The notes below the pieces were generated by a model that saw only the letters and a program-made list of their open reading frames with translations, had not been told where the DNA came from and did no database searches. A program made the translations under genes and the position numbers. 5,071 bases of DNA from assembly GCA_016293975.1 (NCBI GenBank), contig JAEDCW010000065.1, forward strand, positions 1-5,071, read 5' to 3'. Source of the stretch: Clostridia bacterium. Its GTDB lineage: Bacteria > Bacillota > Clostridia > Christensenellales > CAG-138. Shown here piece by piece: positions 1 to 5,071 of the stretch (the first letter of the stretch is position 1; every line of letters begins with the position of its first letter).

Positions 1-946
1 CCTCGAAGTAAGCATCAGAGTCTGCTTCATACAGCTTATTGGTGCAATTTATCAATGCAAGCATTGTGGCCGAATAGCATAGATCGGCGGAATTTGATTT
101 TGTACCAACTAAGTACGATGCAAAATTCGCTTCATCCTCCTTAGCTATGCCCAACTGATGCGCAGACTCGTGAGCGGCGGAGGCAAGCAAGAGTAATGAT
201 GGCTGGTCAATGTTGACATTCGCTTCATTGGTAAACGGTATGAAAATGCCGGATATTCCTGCATATGAAAGACCTTTTGAAAGAACTACGCCCTTGACAT
301 TACCTACGCTTCCGGCAAAAATAGGGTATTGTTCTGCCAAAGCAGCATATGTCGGCTCTATGACCTTCTGAAGCTCATGGAAAGTAAGCTCGCTCTCAAA
401 TACACCATCACTGTTTGTGGGTACATTCTCTCTATATGCATTTGCTTGCGCCACCAAATAATAGCAAACCTGTTGTAGCTCTTCGGTCGACCTGGGCGTC
501 ACTTCCAAGTTCATGCTATGCGATAGGTCAGCTCTGTTATAATTGAAACCCCACATCACGTAGAACATATTCAGCATAGCGCCCGCAATAATAACTATAG
601 TCAGTATGGTGTTGAAGAATCTTGGTACGGAGGTCTTTCTCATAATCAGCCTAACCGCTAAAACCACTACAAAAGCGGCAAGCGAAATCGACCCGGATAC
701 CAGAATGAATTCAGCTAAAGAGAAAGGTAGGAAGGAGGTAAACAGTTGAGTAGTCTTTGCTATGAACGGATATAGCTTTTCCGCATAAAAACCATTGATA
801 AAAGCGGAATTGTTCGCCGCAAACAGGGGAAGTGCAAACCCCAATGGAACTAGCATAAGCCACGGTAGGCGTACAAAAAAACACTTCCATGTATCAGCAT
901 TCGCAGTTCTTTGTCCTGTCTTTTGTGTCTGTGCTTTTGGTGACAT
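1..946 (-). CDS. DUF3810 family membrane protein, putative zinc metallopeptidase (C-terminus cut by window edge)
   Basis: This is a reverse-strand gene with 315 codons visible; the 3' end lies beyond the left edge. Seen: the protein starts MSPKAQTQKT and has three likely membrane segments (about residues 26-46, 77-101 and 112-132). A WGFNYNR motif follows at 132-138, then an extracytoplasmic domain with GLSYAGISGIFIPFTNEA (about 225-242) and HESAHQLGIAKEDEANF at 259-275. His259, Glu260 and His263 form an HExxH motif, and Glu270 or Glu272 could be a third metal ligand. Known: these blocks are typical of DUF3810, a family of membrane proteins whose biochemical role is, as far as I know, not established. 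Inferred: a membrane-anchored zinc-dependent peptidase facing outside. The ATG at 946 is chosen because AGGAGG lies 9 nt upstream and an in-frame TAA lies further upstream. The gene is divergent from pgi. Family assignment is strong; catalytic activity is inferred. Confidence 0.88.
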   Translation of the reverse strand, partial: MSPKAQTQKTGQRTANADTWKCFFVRLPWLMLVPLGFALPLFAANNSAFINGFYAEKLYPFIAKTTQLFTSFLPFSLAEFILVSGSISLAAFVVVLAVRLIMRKTSVPRFFNTILTIVIIAGAMLNMFYVMWGFNYNRADLSHSMNLEVTPRSTEELQQVCYYLVAQANAYRENVPTNSDGVFESELTFHELQKVIEPTYAALAEQYPIFAGSVGNVKGVVLSKGLSYAGISGIFIPFTNEANVNIDQPSLLLLASAAHESAHQLGIAKEDEANFASYLVGTKSNSADLCYSATMLALINCTNKLYEADSDAYFE

Positions 947-955
947 AGCATTCTT

Positions 956-961
956 CCTCCT
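956..961 (-). promoter_or_regulatory. Ribosome binding site of the DUF3810 gene
   Basis: A perfect AGGAGG on the reverse strand sits 9 nt before the ATG at 946. It rules out the out-of-frame ATG at 951-949, which is too close to the site and in a different frame. With the promoter at 970-978, the mRNA leader would be only about 17 nt, so this site lies almost at the 5' end of the transcript. Confidence 0.85.
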
Positions 962-969
962 GCCCGACA

Positions 970-978
970 ATTATATCA
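970..978 (-). promoter_or_regulatory. Extended -10 promoter for the DUF3810 gene
   Basis: The reverse strand reads TGATATAAT: a perfect TATAAT (975-970) preceded by the TGn extension. No good -35 hexamer is found at 17 nt spacing (CAATAT there), which fits an extended -10 promoter that relies less on the -35 contact. The expected start point is near 963. The self-complementary GAACGTTC (985-992) lies just upstream, in the spacer. Confidence 0.6.
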
Positions 979-1036
979 TACTTGGAACGTTCATATTGCC
1001 TAAAATTATGACCTTTGTGTGAAAAGCCTCTCTTTG

Positions 1037-1045
1037 TGCTATAAT
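1037..1045 (+). promoter_or_regulatory. Extended -10 promoter for pgi
   Basis: The plus strand reads TGCTATAAT: a perfect TATAAT (1040-1045) with the TGn extension. The best -35-like match is TTGTGT at 1015-1020, with a long 19 nt spacer. Transcription would start near 1052, giving a leader of about 30 nt before the pgi ATG. This placement also argues against a pgi start at the GTG at 1019, which lies upstream of the -10. Confidence 0.65.
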
Positions 1046-1069
1046 AATACAAAAACAATAATAGTGCTT

Positions 1070-1073
1070 GGAG
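1070..1073 (+). promoter_or_regulatory. Ribosome binding site of pgi
   Basis: GGAG, within TTGGAGAA, ends 8 nt before the ATG at 1082. It selects this ATG over the in-frame GTG at 1019. Confidence 0.7.
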
Positions 1074-1081
1074 AACTTGTT

Positions 1082-2497
1082 ATGAAGAGTACAAGTGATA
1101 CGAGATATAATCAGAGAATCCACGTGGATTTCTCAAATATGATAGCCGAAAACATCGGTGCTCGCGGCATCCCCGAAAGTGACTTTACGCAGGCGATGAT
1201 TGATTTGCAGTATGCTGTAAGTCAGACGGACAGCAAGAGAGATGAAATGAAATGGCGCGACCTGCATTCTTCACAGGATGCGGTCTTGTGTGATGTCAAG
1301 CGCATAGCTTCACGCGTAAGAGATCGTTTCGATACATTTGTAGTGCTTGGCATAGGCGGAAGTGCATTGGGACCCATTGCCGTACACCAAGCGTTGAATC
1401 ATCTGCATTACAATGACCTGCCGCACGATAAGCGTAACGGGCCGAGACTATTTGTTGAGGATAATGTCGACCCTCAGCGCATGTCAGACCTGCTCGACGT
1501 AATAGACCCCAGGAAGACGGCTTTCAATGTAATATCAAAGTCGGGTAGTACATCCGAAACAATGGCTCAGCTCCTTATAATACTCGATTTGCTCAAAAAG
1601 ACAGTAGGAGAGGGATGGGTGTCTCACATAATCGCAACTACCGATAAGAACAAGGGTAATCTTATAAAAGCTGCACAGCAATACGGTTTTGACACGCTTT
1701 ATGTGCCGGACGGAGTTGGCGGACGATTCAGCGAGCTCAGTCCTGTAGGATTGCTTCCTGCTGCCGTATGCGGTATCGACATCGATAAACTGCTTGCAGG
1801 AGCTAAATACATGGATGAGATCTGCACCGATGAGTTTAACGACAATCCGGCATATGTGCTTGCCGTTTTAAGCTTTCTCTCACAGAGGATGGGCAGTAAC
1901 ATAAGTGTAATGATGCCTTATGCAGACTCATTGAAGTATATTGCCGATTGGTATGCTCAGCTTTGGGCGGAGTCGCTCGGAAAGAGATATGATGTAAACA
2001 GCAATGAAGTTTTCTGTGGACAAACACCGGTAAAGTCACTTGGAGTCACAGATCAGCATTCGCAGGTGCAGTTGTATACAGGTGGCCCTTATGATAAAGT
2101 CATCACATTTATCGGTGTCGAAACGCTAAAGTGCGTGGTCGATATCCCGAAAGAACTCGAATCTATACCTGACATAGCTTTCTTAGGCGGTCATACGCTA
2201 AACGAGTTGTTGAGTTCTGAGCTTTATGCGACACGATATGCCGTAACCAAGAGCGGACACATGAATATACTGATATCAATACCAGAGGTTAATGCGTTCA
2301 CAATAGGCCAGCTTCTCATGATGTTTGAACTGCAGACCGCGTACATGGGTGAAATACTCAATATCAATGCTTTCGATCAGCCCGGTGTTGAAGAAGGTAA
2401 GCAAGCTACATACGCATTACTCGGTAAAAACGGATACGGTTCCAAACTGGCAGAGCTTAACGCTGCTAAGGAAGCAAACAAGACTTATTCGGTCTAA
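1082..2497 (+). CDS. pgi: Glucose-6-phosphate isomerase
   Basis: This cytoplasmic enzyme interconverts glucose-6-phosphate and fructose-6-phosphate in glycolysis and gluconeogenesis, and so feeds amino-sugar synthesis. The 471-residue product is the usual size for the short bacterial form and looks complete. Seen: GIGGSALGP (90-98); the phosphate-binding SKSGSTSET (152-160); GGRFSELSPVGLLPAA (213-228), with the conserved Arg215; WYAQLWAESLGKR (290-302), with Glu297 as the expected catalytic base; TDQHSQ (323-328), with His326 of the ring-opening step; and FDQPGVEEGK (431-440), with Lys440. All expected active-site residues are present. The open frame extends upstream to a GTG at 1019, but those 21 codons cover the promoter and lack a ribosome binding site, so the ATG at 1082 is chosen. 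No clear terminator follows, so some read-through into the lipoprotein-rodA unit is possible. Confidence 0.97.
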   Translation: MKSTSDTRYNQRIHVDFSNMIAENIGARGIPESDFTQAMIDLQYAVSQTDSKRDEMKWRDLHSSQDAVLCDVKRIASRVRDRFDTFVVLGIGGSALGPIAVHQALNHLHYNDLPHDKRNGPRLFVEDNVDPQRMSDLLDVIDPRKTAFNVISKSGSTSETMAQLLIILDLLKKTVGEGWVSHIIATTDKNKGNLIKAAQQYGFDTLYVPDGVGGRFSELSPVGLLPAAVCGIDIDKLLAGAKYMDEICTDEFNDNPAYVLAVLSFLSQRMGSNISVMMPYADSLKYIADWYAQLWAESLGKRYDVNSNEVFCGQTPVKSLGVTDQHSQVQLYTGGPYDKVITFIGVETLKCVVDIPKELESIPDIAFLGGHTLNELLSSELYATRYAVTKSGHMNILISIPEVNAFTIGQLLMMFELQTAYMGEILNINAFDQPGVEEGKQATYALLGKNGYGSKLAELNAAKEANKTYSV

Positions 2498-2540
2498 ATT
2501 TGTAAACGTGATGTGAATACGACCGGTAGATAATGACAAT

Positions 2541-2569
2541 TTGGCACTTATGTAATAAAATAGTGTAAT
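2541..2569 (+). promoter_or_regulatory. Sigma-A type promoter for the lipoprotein-rodA unit
   Basis: The -35 TTGGCA (2541-2546, 5 of 6 consensus bases) and the -10 TGTAAT (2564-2569, 5 of 6) are separated by an optimal 17 nt spacer. The expected start point is near 2576, about 27 nt before the TTG start at 2603. It lets the lipoprotein and rodA be transcribed independently of pgi. Confidence 0.65.
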
Positions 2570-2592
2570 AAACATTCGTCTATTGAATTGAT

Positions 2593-2598
2593 GGAGGT
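2593..2598 (+). promoter_or_regulatory. Ribosome binding site that decides a TTG start
   Basis: GGAGGT overlaps the in-frame ATG at 2591 and so cannot serve it. It lies 4-5 nt before the in-frame TTG at 2603. Starting at this TTG gives MKRVLSVFLI, a typical positively charged start of a lipoprotein signal peptide. The ATG at 2591 and the TTG at 2588 have no ribosome binding site of their own. Confidence 0.75.
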
Positions 2599-2602
2599 AA
2601 AC

Positions 2603-3748
2603 TTGAAAAGAGTTTTATCAGTATTTTTAATAGTGGCGCTCTATATATCGATGCTTGCAGGGTGCACCGACAATACGGGAGTTGATCCTGCGGACGGTAC
2701 GCCTGAGCTTCCTTCGACGCCTGTACCTACAATTGAGCCGGCGCCCGTGACTGCAAAAACAGACCTGATAGGTTTTGTCGTAAAGGACGAAACCACATAT
2801 GCAACGTGTACGATGATGTATGGTTTTTTGCAGACTGCGGCTGAGCTTGGGAATCCATCGATGCTTTTGAAATATGATGACAAGAATACGACTTCCATGC
2901 AGGCTGTACAGCAAGGCATAGATGCAGGTTGCAAAGGGATAATCATTTTAAACCCGTCCGGAGCGAATGACAATACCATTTCATTTGCAAAATCCAACGG
3001 TCTGTTTGTTATATCTGCCGTAGATAAAGATGAATCAGAAGCTGACGTAAATGTTTATGTGGATTCGGAAAACCATCAGTTCGAGATGTGCAATGCTGCA
3101 CTTGATAGGATGACAGAGCGAAGTATAAGTAAAAAGGGTGGGCGCATATTGATTTATGGTTATGACCCTACGCCCTTGTATGAAAAATGCCTTGAAACAG
3201 TCAAGGAGTTCTACCCGCAATACGGTGTATTGAGTTTCAGAAGAACAACAACATCGCGGGAAGATGCAATAAACGAATTGGCAGAATATCTGCTGACTCA
3301 TAGGGGAATCTGTTCTTTGGTTGCGATTGGCGAGGCTGACGCAGCTGTTGCAAGAGATGCCAGAGAGAAGATTAGAAAACAGGTGGAGAATAAAAACATA
3401 CCCGAAGAAGCTAGTGCAATTGAAGGTGTACCTAATGAGAACGGCTACATATTGCCGGAGATTAGCACAGCTTTATATGAAACCCCTGAAATCACCATAT
3501 TTGGCAACGGTTTTACGGATGAGAATATAAAGTTGATTGAAAAAAATGCTATAAGAGGGGCAAGTATAATCCCGTATTATGATATAGCCGTGAACTGCGT
3601 CATGTTGATGGACAGGCTCCTAAAAGGTGAAACTCTGCCCTCATACGCAAAGGTAAATCGTCCCATTGTACGACAAGATACGTTGGAGAAGTATATGACA
3701 GTCTACGGCGAGGTCAAGGAACTCTTCAATATAGATAAAGCGGAATAA
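2603..3748 (+). CDS. Solute-binding lipoprotein, type-1 periplasmic-binding fold (sugar-binding-like)
   Basis: The predicted product has 381 residues and a TTG start. Seen: a lipoprotein signal peptide with basic Lys2-Arg3, a hydrophobic core and a lipobox LAGC ending at Cys21, so the mature protein should be lipid-anchored on the outer face of the membrane. A Pro/Thr-rich linker (about 25-50) leads into a two-lobed domain (about 54-375). This opens with DLIGFVV and shows IDAGCKGIIILNPSG (106-120), GGRILIYGYD (179-188), SLVAIGEADAAVARDA (238-253) and ITIFGNGFTDENIKLIEK (297-314). The order matches the Peripla_BP_4/LacI-like sugar-binding superfamily. Residues about 258-294 form a charged insertion longer than usual in that family. 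No ABC permease or ATPase gene is in view, and rodA starts 2 nt after the stop. The ligand is unknown. It could be the binding part of a transporter encoded elsewhere, or a surface sensor or partner of the wall machinery. Confidence 0.85.
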   Translation: MKRVLSVFLIVALYISMLAGCTDNTGVDPADGTPELPSTPVPTIEPAPVTAKTDLIGFVVKDETTYATCTMMYGFLQTAAELGNPSMLLKYDDKNTTSMQAVQQGIDAGCKGIIILNPSGANDNTISFAKSNGLFVISAVDKDESEADVNVYVDSENHQFEMCNAALDRMTERSISKKGGRILIYGYDPTPLYEKCLETVKEFYPQYGVLSFRRTTTSREDAINELAEYLLTHRGICSLVAIGEADAAVARDAREKIRKQVENKNIPEEASAIEGVPNENGYILPEISTALYETPEITIFGNGFTDENIKLIEKNAIRGASIIPYYDIAVNCVMLMDRLLKGETLPSYAKVNRPIVRQDTLEKYMTVYGEVKELFNIDKAE

Positions 3749-3750
3749 TT

Positions 3751-4932
3751 ATGCCGATGCAACAGCGGCTTAAGAAACAAACACATACAAAGATAGACTG
3801 GATGACTATTATTATAGTTGTCGGTCTTGTTGCGTTCGGTTTAATAAGCCTCTCTAGCATAATGGCAACACCATTTAGCGGAACCGAAAGCAGTCCGTCG
3901 GACTATCTCGAAAAGTTGAATTTTGAGTATGTATCGAAGCAAGCACAGAATTTCCTCATAGGTGTGGCTATATGTATTCTTGTAGTAATACTTGACTATG
4001 AGCTGTTTAAGATCGTCATACCATGGGCGTATCTGGCCGTTCTTGCACTGCTCGGTCTGCTTTTTTTGGTCGGCGTTATTCGAGGCGGTACACAAGGTTG
4101 GTTTGTTTCCGAAACTATCAATCGTGCGCTTCAGCCCGCAGAGCTTGCAAAAATAGCGTTAATAGTATTTCTATCAAAAATAGTGTCTGACTCCGTGGAC
4201 AAATATGGTTCGATTAAGAAATTCAAGGATATTATTTTATGTGTCTTAGTCACTATAGTCCCTGTCGCATTGATTTGGCTCCAGCCTGACGCAGGCTCAG
4301 CTATAGTGTGTGTAGTAATACTCGTTGTAATAATGTTTGTTGGCAGAATAAGTTGGAAATGGATTTTGAGTGCTATAGGCTTGATATCCGTGTTCTTGCT
4401 CATCGCATATTTCTTCCTGCTAGATGATTATCAGGTGGACAGGATAGATGACTTCTTCACTGCATTGTTTGAACCGAACGCTATGGATATCAATAGTGAC
4501 GTATGGCTCTCAATGACAGCGATAGGTTCCGGAGGAGCATGGGGAAAGGGATTCTTTTCAAACGCAACCTTGGCTCAGTTGAGATGGATAAGAGCTCGTC
4601 ATACCGACTATGTTTTTTCGGGAATCGCCGAGGGCGTTGGCTTTTGGGGCAGTACAATACTGATTATTGCTTTTCTTGCTTTGGCGTTAAGGTGGATATA
4701 CGTCGCCATCAAAGCAAAGGACATGTTTGGATCCTGTTTGGTAATGGGCTGTGTTGGCATGCTCATTGCCCATGTCTTTGAGAACATAGGCATGAATATC
4801 GGTCTAATGCCTGTAACGGGCATACCGCTACCGTTCATCAGCTACGGTGGATCAAATATGCTTGCCAATATGATTGCCGTGGGAATAGTGTTAAACGTAA
4901 ACCTGCGACGACAATATAAGCGGAATTTTTAA
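3751..4932 (+). CDS. rodA: RodA-type SEDS peptidoglycan glycosyltransferase
   Basis: This integral membrane protein of 393 residues polymerises lipid II into glycan strands during cell elongation, normally with a class B penicillin-binding protein. Seen: about ten membrane segments (first near 17-36, last near 368-385); GGTQGW with Trp117; LQPAELAKIALI (127-138); QPDAGSA (178-184); AIGSGGAWGKGF (257-268); HTDYVF with Asp286, the position of the essential SEDS aspartate; and GLMPVTGIPLPFISYGGS (351-368). The NIGM-GLMPVTGIPLPF signature ending YGGS favours RodA over FtsW/SpoVE, whose block usually reads TGI-LPFISYGGT. Two usually conserved positions differ: AEGVGF for AEELGF (Gly295), and SDVWLSMTAIGSGG where a Gln-Ser pair is usual (Leu253-Ser254). 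It starts 2 nt after the lipoprotein stop with only a weak ribosome binding site, suggesting translational coupling. An in-frame ATG at 3757 is an alternative start. Confidence 0.88.
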   Translation: MPMQQRLKKQTHTKIDWMTIIIVVGLVAFGLISLSSIMATPFSGTESSPSDYLEKLNFEYVSKQAQNFLIGVAICILVVILDYELFKIVIPWAYLAVLALLGLLFLVGVIRGGTQGWFVSETINRALQPAELAKIALIVFLSKIVSDSVDKYGSIKKFKDIILCVLVTIVPVALIWLQPDAGSAIVCVVILVVIMFVGRISWKWILSAIGLISVFLLIAYFFLLDDYQVDRIDDFFTALFEPNAMDINSDVWLSMTAIGSGGAWGKGFFSNATLAQLRWIRARHTDYVFSGIAEGVGFWGSTILIIAFLALALRWIYVAIKAKDMFGSCLVMGCVGMLIAHVFENIGMNIGLMPVTGIPLPFISYGGSNMLANMIAVGIVLNVNLRRQYKRNF

Positions 4933-4947
4933 ATGGTACTATCTAAT

Positions 4948-4987
4948 AATCGGTCTATGCAAACATGTATAAGCCGATTTGTTTTTT
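4948..4987 (+). terminator. Rho-independent terminator after rodA
   Basis: The arms AATCGG (4948-4953) and CCGATT (4974-4979) pair, with a further T-G wobble inside. The 20-nt loop may fold a small ATG-CAAA-CAT helix of its own. The T-rich run TTTGTTTTTT ends at 4987. It begins 15 nt after the rodA stop and should end the lipoprotein-rodA transcript. The stem is short, so efficiency is uncertain. Confidence 0.65.
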
Positions 4988-5000
4988 CATAAATTGTCTT

Positions 5001-5006
5001 AGGAGG
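5001..5006 (+). promoter_or_regulatory. Ribosome binding site of the downstream gene
   Basis: A perfect AGGAGG lies 9 nt before the ATG at 5016. The in-frame ATG at 5007 directly abuts this site and is therefore a less likely start. Confidence 0.75.
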
Positions 5007-5015
5007 ATGAGTGCT

Positions 5016-5071
5016 ATGACAGATAACAGCGATATAATCTTGGAAGGATTCAAGACTAAACCTTATAAAGG
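5016..5071 (+). CDS. Start of an unidentified protein (cut by right edge)
   Basis: Only 18 codons are visible, beginning MTDNSDIILEGFKTKPYK. There is no signal peptide or membrane segment at this end, so it is probably cytoplasmic. I do not recognise the family from so little sequence. The start is supported by AGGAGG at 5001-5006. The gene lies just after the rodA terminator, with only 28 nt between the T-run and the start. It therefore either depends on read-through or uses a promoter that overlaps the terminator region; I see no clear promoter there. Confidence 0.6.
   Translation, partial: MTDNSDIILEGFKTKPYK

Noticed and set aside
985..992. GAACGTTC palindrome as a LexA (SOS) box
   Set aside because: The Gram-positive LexA site needs GAAC and GTTC separated by four bases; here they abut, and an 8-bp palindrome alone is weak evidence.
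795..1022. Plus-strand open frame of 75 codons upstream of pgi
   Set aside because: It lies opposite the start of the DUF3810 gene, covers both promoters, has no ribosome binding site and encodes no recognisable protein.
1019..1081. N-terminal extension of pgi from a GTG at 1019
   Set aside because: It would start upstream of the -10 box, has no ribosome binding site and adds residues not typical of the family; the ATG at 1082 has a GGAG at proper spacing.
2490..2525. CGGTC/GACCG inverted repeat after pgi as a terminator
   Set aside because: The stem is only 5 bp with a 26-nt loop, it begins inside the coding region, and no T-run follows.
2627..3301. Several reverse-strand open frames opposite the lipoprotein gene
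   Set aside because: They overlap a well-supported gene, lack ribosome binding sites and look like shadow frames; the same holds for the frames opposite pgi and rodA.
3751..4932. FtsW or SpoVE as the identity of the SEDS protein
   Set aside because: The NIGM...GLMPVTGIPLPF...YGGS block is the RodA form; the FtsW/SpoVE block normally ends YGGT and lacks the NIGM-GLMPV pattern.

Overview
The window looks like chromosomal DNA of a Gram-positive, Clostridia-type Firmicute. The reasons are strong AGGAGG-like ribosome binding sites, sigma-A style promoters, a TTG start codon, a lipobox lipoprotein with a short signal peptide, a clostridial-style short glucose-6-phosphate isomerase, and a RodA-type SEDS protein. 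Base composition is moderately AT-rich and looks even across the genes. I see no mobile element, CRISPR array, tRNA or rRNA. The lineage call is inference from these features, not from a database match.

Layout, left to right. (1) Positions 946 to 1, minus strand: a membrane protein of the DUF3810 family with an HExxH zinc-peptidase-like motif, cut by the left edge. It is open to the window edge on the reverse strand, so a search for complete ORFs would miss it. (2) Positions 947-1081: a divergent intergenic region with two facing promoters, each with a perfect TATAAT extended -10. (3) Positions 1082-2497, plus strand: pgi, glucose-6-phosphate isomerase. (4) Positions 2498-2602: an intergenic region with a good -35/-10 promoter and a ribosome binding site that fixes a TTG start. 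(5) Positions 2603-3748: a lipoprotein with a type-1 periplasmic-binding (sugar-binding-like) domain. (6) Positions 3751-4932: a RodA-type SEDS glycosyltransferase, starting 2 nt after the lipoprotein stop. (7) Positions 4948-4987: an intrinsic terminator. (8) From 5016: the first 18 codons of another gene with a strong ribosome binding site.

Functionally, the window joins central sugar metabolism (Pgi makes fructose-6-phosphate, the precursor of UDP-GlcNAc) to cell-wall elongation (RodA polymerises lipid II). Between them is an orphan solute-binding lipoprotein, tightly coupled to rodA and with no ABC transporter genes in view. That lipoprotein-rodA pair is the most unusual feature here. The rest is ordinary housekeeping content, and I do not see convincing evidence of a wholly new system.
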